This document shows positions 46,971 to 56,331 of a stretch of 64,000 bases of DNA, in pieces (the stretch's first letter is position 1; each line of letters begins with the position of its first letter). The translations under genes and the position numbers were made by a program. This stretch comes from Cognatundibacterium luofuense (lineage in GTDB: Bacteria; Pseudomonadota; Gammaproteobacteria; Burkholderiales; Burkholderiaceae_D): the NCBI RefSeq assembly GCF_018139685.1, contig NZ_JAGSPN010000001.1, positions 714,216 to 778,215 of the forward strand. Direction: 5' to 3'. The notes under the pieces were generated by a model. That model saw only the letters and a list, made by a program, of their open reading frames with translations. It was not told where the DNA came from and ran no database searches.

Positions 46971-47427
46971 AGCAGTCAAACCAAAACTCAGCCTGTCGGT
47001 ACAGTATGCGGATACACGCTTGCAGGATCAGCTGACACGTCCGCTGATTCGCAAAACTGTTCAGGCTGCATTGTTATTTCCGGCAGAAATTACGCTGCGG
47101 ATTGTCGATGCGGAAGAAGGTCAGCAGTTGAATCACGAATATCGTGGCAAAGACTACGCGACCAACGTGCTGACTTTCGCCTATACCGAAGACGAAGAAG
47201 CGGAAGTCACGCAGGCCGACATTATTCTGTGTACCGATGTGCTGTTACGCGAAGCCGCCGAGCAAAATAAAACGGTGATTGCCCATGCGCAGCATCTGAT
47301 TGTGCACGGTGTTCTGCACGCGCAGGGTTACGATCATCTGGATGATGACGAGGCCGATGAAATGGAAGCGCTGGAAGCGGAAATGCTGGCTACGCTGGGT
47401 GTAGCAAATCCTTATCTGGAACAGTGA
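46957..47427 (+). CDS. ybeY: Endoribonuclease YbeY
   Basis: 156 residues. Zinc motif H-x3-H-x5-H in IVHGVLHAQGYDH, preceded by DIILCTDV. It is a 16S rRNA 3'-end maturation and quality-control RNase. The ATG at 46957 lies within phoH; the stop overlaps the next start as GTGA. Confidence 0.97.
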   Translation: MAENKAVKPKLSLSVQYADTRLQDQLTRPLIRKTVQAALLFPAEITLRIVDAEEGQQLNHEYRGKDYATNVLTFAYTEDEEAEVTQADIILCTDVLLREAAEQNKTVIAHAQHLIVHGVLHAQGYDHLDDDEADEMEALEAEMLATLGVANPYLEQ

Positions 47428-48338
47428 GGCCAGATTTGCTGAACCGGCAACGCGGCAGGCGGGTGCGAGTCAGAGACCGTGAAATCATGGTCTTCGGGCT
47501 TGAACACCCTATCTGGCAGGATGTGTATTACTACGCGCTGACCTCCAGCTGGCCAGCTTTTTTTGTTGTTGTCGGTATCGTATTTCTGATTTTTAATCTG
47601 GTCTTCGCCACGCTCTATGTGCTGGGCGCTGCGCCGATTGCCAATATGGCGCCGGATAACTTTCTCGGTGCTTTCTTTTTCAGTGTCGAAACACTGGCGA
47701 CAGTGGGTTACGGGGATATGCATCCTCAGACCATGTATGCCCACGTTGTTGCCACCATCGAGATTTTTGTCGGAATGGCCAGCGTTGCGCTGGCAACCGG
47801 TGTGGTGTTTGCACGTTTTTCCCGCCCTCGCTCCAGTGTTATTTTCGCGCGCCATCCCGTTTGCTATCAGGCTAAAAACCGCCGGTTGCTGATGATCCGT
47901 CTGGCAAATGCGAGGCTGAATGTGATTTCGCAAGCCAACGCCAGTCTGTATCTGATGTTGAATGAAAAGACGGAGGACATGGGCTTATTCCGGCGGATTT
48001 ATGATCTGAAGCTGGAGCGCTCGGTGCATCCGGATTTCATGCTGGGCTGGACGCTGATCCATGTACTCGATGACGATAGTCCGCTGGCACGCCTGAGTCC
48101 TGAAGCACTGGAAAGTGCCGGTGCTGCACTGATCGTGACTATTAATGGCCTGGATGATGCCACCGCTTTGGTGCAGCATGCGCGTCACCATTATCCGGTG
48201 ACGGATATCAAATGGGGTTACCGGTATAAGGACATCATGTCTGGTCTGATGCACACACCGCATTTGCATTACAAACATTTTCATGAAGTGGAACTGGTGG
48301 AACCCGTTGCGGAGAAGCATTCTGCGATGACACCCTGA
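47424..48338 (+). CDS. Inward-rectifier-type (Kir/KirBac) potassium channel
   Basis: 304 residues. Two transmembrane helices flank a pore with the filter TVGYGD (T93-D98), and a C-terminal Kir cytoplasmic domain with the MLGWTLIHVLDDDSPL segment follows. GTG 47424 overlaps the ybeY stop, so it is translated in the same operon, between ybeY and corC where other Proteobacteria have no gene. The N-terminus contains the amphipathic slide helix region EHPIWQDVYYYALTSSW. Function as K+ channel follows from the family; gating ligand unknown. Confidence 0.93.
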   Translation: MRPDLLNRQRGRRVRVRDREIMVFGLEHPIWQDVYYYALTSSWPAFFVVVGIVFLIFNLVFATLYVLGAAPIANMAPDNFLGAFFFSVETLATVGYGDMHPQTMYAHVVATIEIFVGMASVALATGVVFARFSRPRSSVIFARHPVCYQAKNRRLLMIRLANARLNVISQANASLYLMLNEKTEDMGLFRRIYDLKLERSVHPDFMLGWTLIHVLDDDSPLARLSPEALESAGAALIVTINGLDDATALVQHARHHYPVTDIKWGYRYKDIMSGLMHTPHLHYKHFHEVELVEPVAEKHSAMTP

Positions 48339-48458
48339 TGACATCAGGGCACTGACTGCCGGATTTGTTGTCAGTCAGAACACCGGCTGGTGGCGGTTTG
48401 GGATTCTGTCTGATTTGTTGTATCCTGTAGGATTCCAACTACGGCTTTAAAGCCCGCT

Positions 48459-49340
48459 ATGCAAGAGCACTCGCGCAGGGTCAGACCGGCTGACCTTAAA
48501 CCTCCGCGGACATTGTTTGAAAAACTGACCGCACTGATCTCTCCGGAACCGGAAAACCGGGCAGAACTCCTTGAAATCCTGACTGAAGCACAAGAACGCA
48601 ATCTGATCGATGCCGATGCACTGGCAATGATCGAAGGCGTATTTCAGGTATCCGATTTATGCGCTCGCGACATCATGGTGCCGCTTGCACAGATGGATGT
48701 GATTGATATTTCACGTCCGATTGAAGAATGGATGCATCAGGTCCTCGATACCGCACATTCCCGCTTTCCTGCGATTGATGATGATCCGGACAAGATCGTC
48801 GGCGTGCTGCTGGCCAAAGATTTGCTGCGCTATTACGCCGGTGAAACGTTTGAGCTGAAATCAATGCTGCGTCCTGTCACCTATATTCCCGAATCCAAAC
48901 GCCTGAACGTGTTGCTGCGTGATTTCCGCGCAAACCGCAATCATATGGCGATGGTGGTGGATGAATACGGTGCCGTTGCTGGCCTGATCACCATCGAAGA
49001 CGTACTCGAACAAATTGTCGGTGATATTGATGATGAGTACGATTCAGAGGAAGAAGATCACGTCATTGCGCTGGATTACAAAGGTAATGCCAAGCGCTGG
49101 CGCGTGAAAGGCACAACCACGCTGGCGCAATTCTACGAAGAAACCGGCGAGCTGTTAAAAGAAGCCAGCGACCGTACGCTGGGTGAGTTTGTCGTCTCAC
49201 ATCTCGGTGAAATTCCGCACAAAGGCGATGAATTTGACTGGGAAGATTTGCATATCGAAGTACTGCGGGCCGATGCTACCGAAGTGCAGCTTTTGCAAAT
49301 TGAGCAGATTATCCCTGAAGAGCGTGACAGTGAAGACTGA
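48459..49340 (+). CDS. corC: CorC/YbeX family CBS-domain protein
   Basis: 293 residues. Two CBS domains (about 70-190; DIMVPLAQMDVIDI; DEYGAVAGLITIEDVLEQIVGDIDDEYD) and a C-terminal CorC_HlyC domain (about 210-285). It lacks the DUF21 membrane domain of full-length family members, as in E. coli YbeX. It is involved in magnesium/cobalt efflux or ribosome-linked stress. Its 3' end overlaps lnt. Confidence 0.95.
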   Translation: MQEHSRRVRPADLKPPRTLFEKLTALISPEPENRAELLEILTEAQERNLIDADALAMIEGVFQVSDLCARDIMVPLAQMDVIDISRPIEEWMHQVLDTAHSRFPAIDDDPDKIVGVLLAKDLLRYYAGETFELKSMLRPVTYIPESKRLNVLLRDFRANRNHMAMVVDEYGAVAGLITIEDVLEQIVGDIDDEYDSEEEDHVIALDYKGNAKRWRVKGTTTLAQFYEETGELLKEASDRTLGEFVVSHLGEIPHKGDEFDWEDLHIEVLRADATEVQLLQIEQIIPEERDSED

Positions 49341-50916
49341 GCTGGGTATAGGGCAAAAACTCCAGCAACTCTCGCTTCCGAAAACACTGCTGCTGGCGCT
49401 GGCAGCCGGTAGCAGCGCTGTGTTTTCTTTCGCGCCGTTTTACGTCTGGCCGGTACAGGTCGTCAGTATGGCAATACTGTTTGCACAGTTGCTGAGCATG
49501 ACGGAAAGCACGGAAAAGAAACGCCCGTTTCTGACCGGTGCGGCATTCGGTTTCGGCTGGATGCTGTGCACAATCGCCTGGCTGGTGATTGCGATGTCGC
49601 GTTACGGCGGCATGCCCGTGGTGCTGGCGGTGCTGGCGCTGGTGGTATTGTGTGCTTTCCTTGCTTTGTATGCCGGTCTGGCTGCATTACTGATTCATCA
49701 GCTGCGTCTGCGGTTTCGTATCCCGCTTGCACCCGCGCTGCTATTACTGACACCGCCTGTCTGGATGTTGTCCGAATGGTTGCGCGGCTGGTTGCTGACC
49801 GGTTTCCCGTGGGCGATTTCCGGTTATGCACACAGTCAGAGTGTATTTGCAGGCTTCGCACCGGTCGCCGGTGTGTACGGACTGAGTCTGATCGCGGCAT
49901 TTGCCGCCGCGGTGCTGGCGCTGTTCCTGATCGGTGATGCACCTGCGCGCTGTCGTCAGGGCGCGGTAGCTGCCTTGTGTGTCTTGTCGCTGTCGGGCAG
50001 TGCTTTGCGCCATCAGCACTGGACGCAGGCCAGCGGGCAACCGTTGCAAGTACGTTTATTGCAGGGCAATGTGGATCAGACGATTAAGTTTGATCAGCAG
50101 CATGTGAATGATTCACTGGCGTTGTATCACCAGATGGCGACCGCCAAAGCAACAGATCTGGTTGCCATGCCTGAAACGGCGCTGCCGGTATTGTCATCGA
50201 TGCTGCCGCCGGATTATCTGTCTTCGGTGCGCCAGTTTTCTGAACGCAGCGGAACCGCCGTATTGCTGGGGCTGGGCATGCACGACGGCCCGCAAAAATA
50301 TGCAAACAGTCTGATCGGCTACGGTCCCGCCATTGCAGCGAACAGCTATTACCGTTACGACAAACATCATTTACTGCCGTTTGGTGAGTTTGTGCCTGCC
50401 GGATTCGGCTGGTTCGTCAGGATGATGCAAATTCCTATCGGTGACTTTACCGGTGCCGGTGAATTGCAGATGGCGATGCCGGTCAAAGAGCAGTGGGTGA
50501 TGCCGAATATTTGCTATGAAAGTCTGTTCGGTGAGGAAATCGCTCACCAGATTCGCCATCAGATACAAACCGGCGCTCCCGCCGCGACCATTCTTCTGAA
50601 TGCTTCCAATCTGGCATGGTACGGCGATTCGATTGCGATGCCCCAGCATTTGCAGTTTGCACAGATGCGGGTACTGGAAACCGGCCGCCCGATGATCAGC
50701 ACCACCAATACCGGTGCAACGGTCGCGATTAATGCGGACGGCAAAGTCTATGCGCAACTACCTTACCTGACGCAGGGCGTGCTGGAAACCAGCGTGCAGG
50801 GCTACAGCGGCGCCACGCCGTATATCCGTTTCGGTAATCTGATTGCGCTGATGGTCAGCGTGCTGATGCTGGCAGCGGCGATTCTGCGCTTCAGAAATCA
50901 GGGCATTTCAGTCTGA
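49330..50916 (+). CDS. lnt: Apolipoprotein N-acyltransferase
   Basis: 528 residues with N-terminal membrane helices (about 20-210) and a nitrilase domain. The triad is E282 (MPETALPV), K345 (YDKHHLLPFGE) and C395 (NICYESLFGE), matching the E267-K335-C387 of E. coli. It adds the third acyl chain to lipoproteins. GTG 49330 has AAGAG seven bases upstream; longer starts run inside corC. Confidence 0.96.
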   Translation: MKTELGIGQKLQQLSLPKTLLLALAAGSSAVFSFAPFYVWPVQVVSMAILFAQLLSMTESTEKKRPFLTGAAFGFGWMLCTIAWLVIAMSRYGGMPVVLAVLALVVLCAFLALYAGLAALLIHQLRLRFRIPLAPALLLLTPPVWMLSEWLRGWLLTGFPWAISGYAHSQSVFAGFAPVAGVYGLSLIAAFAAAVLALFLIGDAPARCRQGAVAALCVLSLSGSALRHQHWTQASGQPLQVRLLQGNVDQTIKFDQQHVNDSLALYHQMATAKATDLVAMPETALPVLSSMLPPDYLSSVRQFSERSGTAVLLGLGMHDGPQKYANSLIGYGPAIAANSYYRYDKHHLLPFGEFVPAGFGWFVRMMQIPIGDFTGAGELQMAMPVKEQWVMPNICYESLFGEEIAHQIRHQIQTGAPAATILLNASNLAWYGDSIAMPQHLQFAQMRVLETGRPMISTTNTGATVAINADGKVYAQLPYLTQGVLETSVQGYSGATPYIRFGNLIALMVSVLMLAAAILRFRNQGISV

Positions 50917-50952
50917 GATCTGGTTTCACAACGCAGTCCTTCGTAGTAACAG

Positions 50953-50985
50953 AAAAAGCCACACCAGTTTCCGGTGTGGCTTTTT
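50953..50985 (+). terminator. Terminator after lnt
   Basis: The stem AAAAAGCCACACC / GGTGTGGCTTTTT with a seven-base loop is followed by GCTTTT. Confidence 0.93.
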
Positions 50986-51058
50986 GCTTTTCGTACTGGA
51001 TGTACGCAGCCAAAGCTGCTGTCCGTCAGCATCCAATGCGAGGCGTAAAAGCCCATGC

Positions 51059-51146
51059 TTGTGCAGATATCCGCATCTGCCATTTTCGGAGAGCCAGACT
51101 TTCTGCCGACGACCGCCGGGGTGCTGTGCCAAAGTCCGCATTTGAG
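51059..51146 (+). repeat. Dispersed intergenic repeat, copy B
   Basis: Same orientation and length as copy A (3373-3460), with about 72 of 88 bases matching by eye. Weak similarity appears to continue beyond both ends. Confidence 0.75.
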
Positions 51147-51324
51147 GCAAAAAAGGGCAGTTTTCGGCGTTTGCGGGCATCCCGCTGGCAGTGCAGCGGT
51201 GATTCACAGGCAGTGCCAATGACTTATCCGGCGCATATGTGCTGAGCTGCTTGCAGTGAGGGTGATACGGGAGAGGGGAGGGCGATGCAGAGGTGGTGCA
51301 GGCGGGACGAGCCCGCCGTGCGGG

Positions 51325-51681
51325 TCAGACCATGCCGGCGTCGGTCAGGATTTCCAGTGCCTTGTCGGTCACTTTCCAGTTGTTTTCTTCATCGCGGCAG
51401 ATCATGGATTTGCGCGACAAATAATCGCGGATTTCCGGTGTCAGTTGTACCGGCTTGCCATCTCTGAGGTCTTTCAGTGCGGTCAGGCACAAATCGGCAA
51501 AAATTGCCTGTTCGCCCTGTGCAGTCAGTTCGGCGCTGCCGTCGCGGCGGAAGATGATCAGCTTCTGGGCTGCCAGTTTCTTATACTGGATGTGCATGCC
51601 GCTGGGCGCTTTGGCTTTGCGGCCTGCGGCGTAGATGCGGCGGAGTATCCGGAACTCGTCCTGATTCAGTTTGAAATTCAT
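51325..51681 (-). CDS. Small hypothetical protein
   Basis: 118 residues, no signal or membrane segment. Starts MNFKLNQDEFRILRRIYAAG, with two lysine- and leucine-rich parts (MHIQYKKLAAQKLIIFRRDGSAELTAQGEQAIF; KVTDKALEILTDAG) that look like tandem winged-helix halves (YKKLAAQKLI-x-LTAQGEQAI). A DNA-binding role is therefore possible. ATG 51681 is preferred to 51723, but neither has a strong ribosome site. Confidence 0.65.
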   Translation of the reverse strand: MNFKLNQDEFRILRRIYAAGRKAKAPSGMHIQYKKLAAQKLIIFRRDGSAELTAQGEQAIFADLCLTALKDLRDGKPVQLTPEIRDYLSRKSMICRDEENNWKVTDKALEILTDAGMV

Positions 51682-52059
51682 AAGTGGTGGGTGAGTGAAG
51701 CTGTATTGCGGAGGACGGAGCATATCACATGCAGCGAGTGAATCCTCGCTTTCTGCTGTTCAGTTGATGCTGCGCACCGGTACGACCGGCCGACTGGTAT
51801 TCATCGGTTTGGTAGTTAAACTACATAAGGTAGTTGAGTTACATTTGTGCATCGAAATGAGGCTTGGTGCTGAAAAAGTGTGCGTAAAAAAGACGACACT
51901 GCACAATAAACGTACATATTTATGTAGTTTTTTGTAGTTGAGGTTTGACTGAGAATCTAGTTTTAGTACAAAATTCTTCTTGGGACGCAGGGGTCTTGCA
52001 GTTCTGAACAGGTAGATATGTAGCTTTAGTAGCAGTCAAACAAGATCGAGGGGACAGCA
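51682..52059. other. 378-bp intergenic region before the TonB-dependent receptor
   Basis: No credible gene. Contains a perfect inverted repeat GTAGTT-A-AACTAC at 51812-51824, another GTAGTT at 51830-51835, and a direct repeat of TGTAGTT separated by three T at about 51924-51940, all within the likely receptor promoter. A sigma-70 pair could not be fixed. Confidence 0.5.
51812..51824. promoter_or_regulatory. Candidate operator upstream of the TonB-dependent receptor
   Basis: GTAGTT-A-AACTAC is a perfect 6+6 inverted repeat with one central base. The half-site GTAGTT recurs nearby (51830-51835) and twice at about 51924-51940. The binding protein is not known; the RpiR-type regulator at 60548 is one candidate. 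Confidence 0.4.
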
Positions 52060-54735
52060 ATGAAACAAACTACAGAAGGTGTGATGTGCGGTGCTGCACA
52101 TCAGCAGAAAGTGTTTCGACTCAATCCGGTAGCGATGGGTTGCGCAATTCTGATGATGACAACATCTGCAGCCGCATTTGCACAGGAAGCGAAAGAAACA
52201 AAAGAAACGAATACCGTGGTCGTGACCGGTATCCGTAAGGGTATTGAAGACGCGATCAGCGCGAAAAAGAATGCCAACGCCATCGTTGAAACTATTTCTG
52301 CAGAAGATATCGGCAAACTGCCGGATACCAGTATTGCAGAATCGATTGCACGTCTGCCGGGTTTGTCCGCGCAGCGCGTGAATGGTCAGGCGCAACAAAT
52401 CAGTATCCGTGGTACTTCCGGCGATCTGTCTACTGTGACGCTGAACGGCCGTGAACAAGCCAGTACCAGCGCAAGCCGTGTTGTGGAATACGATCAGTAT
52501 CCGTCTGAGCTGATCAGCAATGTGACTGTGTACAAAACAGGTGATTCTTCTCTGGTCGGACAAGGTTTGTCCGGTACAGTAGATCTGCAAACCGTGAAGC
52601 CGCTGGCGTTTCCGGGTCGTACCATCGCTGTGAATGTACGCGGCGAACGTAACTCTTACGGCAGCGAAAGCGTTGGTGCGCCAGGTACAGGTAATCGCAT
52701 CAGTGCATCGTATATTGATCAGTTTGCTGACCGCACCGTCGGTGTGGCACTGGGTTTCGCCCACAGCGACAAACCGAACGTGAATAATTTCTTTGAAACC
52801 TGGAACTGGGTTGAAGGTAACAAAGGCGTGCCAGCGGGCGTGAAAGCACCGCAGGGTATCAAAGCGCTGGCAATCACCGGTAATTCTCAGCGTGATGGTC
52901 TGATTGGTGTGGTGGAATGGAAACCAGCCAAAAACTTCACATCGACCGTTGATGCTTATTATTCCAAACTGAAACAGGATGAAGTACGCCGCGGCTTTGA
53001 AGTGCCGTTTGAATCGTGGTCTGACGCGAACTTCACCAATCTGACGATTGCGAACGGTATGGCACTGGCAGGCACGGTTAACGCCAGCCCTGTGATCCGT
53101 AATAACTGGTTCACTAAAGAAAGCGAAATCACTGCAATCGGCTGGAACAATAAATACAAGCTGGATGCATGGACGCTGGCCGCAGATCTGAGCCACTCCA
53201 AAGCAAAAATCCGCGAACGTCTGGTGGAAATTAACTCCAGCCGTGGCGCAATGGATATCGGCTTTAACTACCTGAACGGTAATCCGATTCCGACCTTCAC
53301 ATTTGCGAACAGTCTGGCGGATGCTTCCGCGATCAAAATTGGCGGTAAGTTCGGTGACGGTTATGTGAACCAGCCTTCGCTGGATGACAAACTGAATGCG
53401 ATTCGCCTGAGCGCAGTGCGTGAATTTTCTGACGGCATGTTCTCCAGTCTGGAATTCGGCGTGAACTACGCGAAACGCGATAAAACCAAAGAACATCTGG
53501 AAACCGGTTTCGATAAAAAAGGCGATGGTTCTTTCTCTCCAACGGTCATTTACGGTACACAGAGTCTGTCGTTTATCAATATGCCGGGTACGCTGGCATG
53601 GGATATCCCTGGCGTTCTGGCTGCGAACTTTGGCCCGTTCACACCGGTGTTGCTGAACCCTTGGGGTGCAACGAAGAACTGGACACTGACTGAAAAAGTC
53701 ACTACCGGTTATTCTAAACTGAATATTGATACGAATGTGTCCGGCGTACCTGTGACAGGTAATGTTGGTCTGCAAGTGATCCGTACCGATCAGTCTTCCA
53801 CATCGAATGCCTTGCTGGCATGGCCAATCGCTGCACTGGTACCGGTCACAGACGGCAAGGTGTACACCGATGTCTTGCCGAGCGTGAATCTGGCAGCCAC
53901 GCTGTCGAACGAACAAATCGTTCGTCTGGGCTTCGGTAAATCGCTGGCACGTGCCAAGCTGGATGAACTGAATGCAGCACGTGAAGTTGGCTTGTCTAAC
54001 GGTAAAACCGGTACACCAAGTGGTAACGGCGGCAATGCGCAGCTCGATCCGTGGCGTGCAGATTATGTCGATCTGTCTTACGAAAAATACTTCGGTAAAA
54101 AGGCTTACGTTGCAGCGGCGATTTTCCACAAGCAACTGAAATCTTATATCTATCGTCAGACCACACCATACGATTTCTCATCGATGGCAATTCCGGGCGC
54201 AACAACCAATACAGGTACATTCACTCAGCCAGTCAATGGTCAGGGTGGTAAGTTGCAGGGTCTGGAACTGGCGGCATCGCTGCCACTGGATCTGGCAACA
54301 CCGGTACTCAGTGGCTTTGGTGTGACCGCGAATCTGGCGCTGACCAACAGCTCGATCGCGATTAAAGACCAGCGCTTCGGCAGCATGAATGTGCCGTTGC
54401 CGGGTCTGTCGAAAAATGTACTGAATATAACCGCCTACTATGAAAAAGACGGTTTCTCTGCGCGTATCAGCCAGCGTCGCCGTTCTGACTTCGTGGGTGA
54501 AATCGGTGGTCCGGGTGGACAAAACGAACTGACCTTCGTGAAATCTGACCGCGTCGTCGACATGCAACTGGGTTACGACTTTAACTCTGGCTGGGCAAAA
54601 GGGATGTCCGTGCTGTTCCAGGTAAATAACCTGACTGACACTGCATTCCAGACTTACTCCGGTTCTCCTGATCGTCCACGTGGCTATCAGCAATACGGAC
54701 GTCAGATGTTTGTTGGCCTGAACTACAAAATGTAA
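52060..54735 (+). CDS. TonB-dependent receptor, maltodextrin type
   Basis: 891 residues. Signal peptide ending ATFA-like AAFAQ at about residue 42. A plug domain follows (NAIVETISAEDIGKLPDTSIAESIARLPGLSAQRVNGQAQQISIRG) and then a 22-strand barrel ending in VGLNYKM with a terminal aromatic-like residue. This is the Xanthomonas/Caulobacter receptor type used for sugar uptake. GAGGGG precedes the ATG. Its genes downstream (MFS, GH13, GH31, glucokinase) indicate malto- or isomalto-oligosaccharides as cargo. Confidence 0.93.
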   Translation: MKQTTEGVMCGAAHQQKVFRLNPVAMGCAILMMTTSAAAFAQEAKETKETNTVVVTGIRKGIEDAISAKKNANAIVETISAEDIGKLPDTSIAESIARLPGLSAQRVNGQAQQISIRGTSGDLSTVTLNGREQASTSASRVVEYDQYPSELISNVTVYKTGDSSLVGQGLSGTVDLQTVKPLAFPGRTIAVNVRGERNSYGSESVGAPGTGNRISASYIDQFADRTVGVALGFAHSDKPNVNNFFETWNWVEGNKGVPAGVKAPQGIKALAITGNSQRDGLIGVVEWKPAKNFTSTVDAYYSKLKQDEVRRGFEVPFESWSDANFTNLTIANGMALAGTVNASPVIRNNWFTKESEITAIGWNNKYKLDAWTLAADLSHSKAKIRERLVEINSSRGAMDIGFNYLNGNPIPTFTFANSLADASAIKIGGKFGDGYVNQPSLDDKLNAIRLSAVREFSDGMFSSLEFGVNYAKRDKTKEHLETGFDKKGDGSFSPTVIYGTQSLSFINMPGTLAWDIPGVLAANFGPFTPVLLNPWGATKNWTLTEKVTTGYSKLNIDTNVSGVPVTGNVGLQVIRTDQSSTSNALLAWPIAALVPVTDGKVYTDVLPSVNLAATLSNEQIVRLGFGKSLARAKLDELNAAREVGLSNGKTGTPSGNGGNAQLDPWRADYVDLSYEKYFGKKAYVAAAIFHKQLKSYIYRQTTPYDFSSMAIPGATTNTGTFTQPVNGQGGKLQGLELAASLPLDLATPVLSGFGVTANLALTNSSIAIKDQRFGSMNVPLPGLSKNVLNITAYYEKDGFSARISQRRRSDFVGEIGGPGGQNELTFVKSDRVVDMQLGYDFNSGWAKGMSVLFQVNNLTDTAFQTYSGSPDRPRGYQQYGRQMFVGLNYKM

Positions 54736-54756
54736 TTCACTCCAGTGTGTCCTTTG

Positions 54757-54790
54757 ACCCTTCTCTGACCCAGTCTGAGGAGGGTTTTTT
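54757..54790 (+). terminator. Terminator after the TonB-dependent receptor
   Basis: The stem ACCCTTCTC / GAGGAGGGT (one G-U pair) is followed by TTTTTT. Downstream MFS expression would need read-through or its own promoter. Confidence 0.8.
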
Positions 54791-54956
54791 GTTGGCATGC
54801 AGCAGAAACAATGGCTGCCGGAACAGCAAACAGCAGGTATTCTGATGTTGTCCGGCAGACCTCAGTCGTGCAGACTGACACCACAAAAAGACCGCATGGC
54901 GGTGATCGCTGCCTGGCAGTTTGCGAAACAGGCGGGAATCCTTGGAGACGGTAGAG

Positions 54957-56276
54957 ATGCAAAATTCAATTCAGAAACCAAAACTGACGTTCTGGCAGTT
55001 ATGGAATATGAGCTTTGGTTTTTTCGGCATTCAGTTTGGTTTTGCTTTGCAAAATGCGAACACCAGCCGGATTTTTTCGACGCTGGGCGCCAGCCCGGAT
55101 GATTTGCCACTGTTCTGGCTGGCGGCACCGGTTACCGGTTTGCTGGTGCAGCCGGTGATTGGCTATCTCAGCGACCATACCTGGCATCCGCGCTGGGGAC
55201 GCCGTCGTCCGTTTTTCTTTATCGGTGCTTTACTGGCCAGCATCGCGATGTTCCTGATGCCGAACGCTTCTGCCGTCTGGATGGCGGTACTGGTGTTATG
55301 GATGATGGATGCCGCGATTAATGTGTCGATGGAACCTTTCCGTGCTTTCGTCGGCGATAAGCTGGACAGTTCGCAGCAAACAGCCGGTTATGCCATGCAG
55401 ACATTTTTCATCGGCTGCGGCGCGGTGATTGCTTCGTTACTGCCGGAATTTTTTACCAATGTCATGTACGTCAGTAATGTACCGGTGAACGGTGGCATTC
55501 CCGACAGTGTGCGCTTTGCGTTTTACACCGGCGGCGCTATTTATTTTTCTGCAGTGATGTGGACAGTGCTGACTTCTCAGGAAGCGCCACCAGCTGATAT
55601 GCAGGCATTTGAACGTAATCGTCAGCAGGCCGGGTCGGTGTCGCACGCAGTAAAAGAAATCGTTGCAGGCTTACTCAGTATGCCAAAGCTGATGCGTCAG
55701 CTGGCGGTGGTACAGTTTTTTACCTGGATCGCATTGTTTGCGATGTGGATTTATACAACGACAGCGATCGCGGATCATTTATTTCACGTAACTGACGCTG
55801 GCTCACAAAGCTTTCAGGATGCTGCAAACCGCGTTGGTAACATGTTCGCTGTGTATAACGGTGTTTCTGCAATTGCTGCATTCCTGTTGCCATTGCTCGC
55901 GAAGTTTATCGCTAAGCGTCTGGTTCATGCATTGTGTCTGATGGCAGGTGGACTTGGCCTGATGAGTTTATATCTGATTGGCGCAGCAGATTTTCTGTGG
56001 GTACCAATGGTAGCGGTCGGTCTGGCTTGGGCCAGCATTCTGACCATGCCTTACGCTATGCTGGCATCGGTTCTGCCTGCAGACCGTATGGGTTATTACA
56101 TGGGCGTGTTTAACTTCTTCATCGTCATTCCGCAAATCCTGAGCGGTTTGCTGCTGGGCTGGGTGACCAGACACTGGTTTGCCGGACAAACGATTAAAAC
56201 GCTGGTGCTTGGCGGCGGCTGCATGCTGATTGCTGGTCTGATCAGTGCGCTGATCACGGAGCCGGAACAAAACTGA
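54957..56276 (+). CDS. MFS sugar transporter (maltodextrin/SLC45-like)
   Basis: 439 residues with twelve predicted membrane helices. Motifs LPLFWLAAPVTGLLVQPVIGYLSDHTWHPRWGRRRPFFFIG are typical of the GPH/SLC45-like group that takes up sucrose, maltose or maltodextrins. ATG 54957 has GGAG nine bases upstream; longer frames from 54921 look spurious. It follows the receptor gene. Confidence 0.9.
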   Translation: MQNSIQKPKLTFWQLWNMSFGFFGIQFGFALQNANTSRIFSTLGASPDDLPLFWLAAPVTGLLVQPVIGYLSDHTWHPRWGRRRPFFFIGALLASIAMFLMPNASAVWMAVLVLWMMDAAINVSMEPFRAFVGDKLDSSQQTAGYAMQTFFIGCGAVIASLLPEFFTNVMYVSNVPVNGGIPDSVRFAFYTGGAIYFSAVMWTVLTSQEAPPADMQAFERNRQQAGSVSHAVKEIVAGLLSMPKLMRQLAVVQFFTWIALFAMWIYTTTAIADHLFHVTDAGSQSFQDAANRVGNMFAVYNGVSAIAAFLLPLLAKFIAKRLVHALCLMAGGLGLMSLYLIGAADFLWVPMVAVGLAWASILTMPYAMLASVLPADRMGYYMGVFNFFIVIPQILSGLLLGWVTRHWFAGQTIKTLVLGGGCMLIAGLISALITEPEQN

Positions 56277-56292
56277 ACCAGCTTGTGTAATG

Positions 56293-56320
56293 CGGTGATC
56301 TGCGGATCACCGTTTCTTTT
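56293..56320 (+). terminator. Terminator-like hairpin just before the amylase gene
   Basis: The perfect stem CGGTGATC / GATCACCG with loop TGCG is followed by TTTCTTTT, ending 11 bases before the amylase ATG. The position allows it to act as an attenuator of amylase and glucosidase expression. Confidence 0.75.
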
Positions 56321-56331
56321 TGGATGATGCA

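Larger units (their letters stand above)
50917..51324. other. 408-bp intergenic region after lnt
   Basis: It holds the lnt terminator (50953-50985) and copy B of the dispersed repeat (51059-51146). I see no gene in it. Confidence 0.6.

Noticed and set aside
52036-54135. Long 699-codon open frame on the minus strand opposite the TonB-dependent receptor
   Set aside because: It is the antisense shadow of a clear receptor gene; its composition (many Cys, His, Arg) is not protein-like and it has no ribosome site.
54797-55102. Plus-strand frame between the receptor terminator and the MFS gene
   Set aside because: It overlaps the MFS start region and shows no protein family character.
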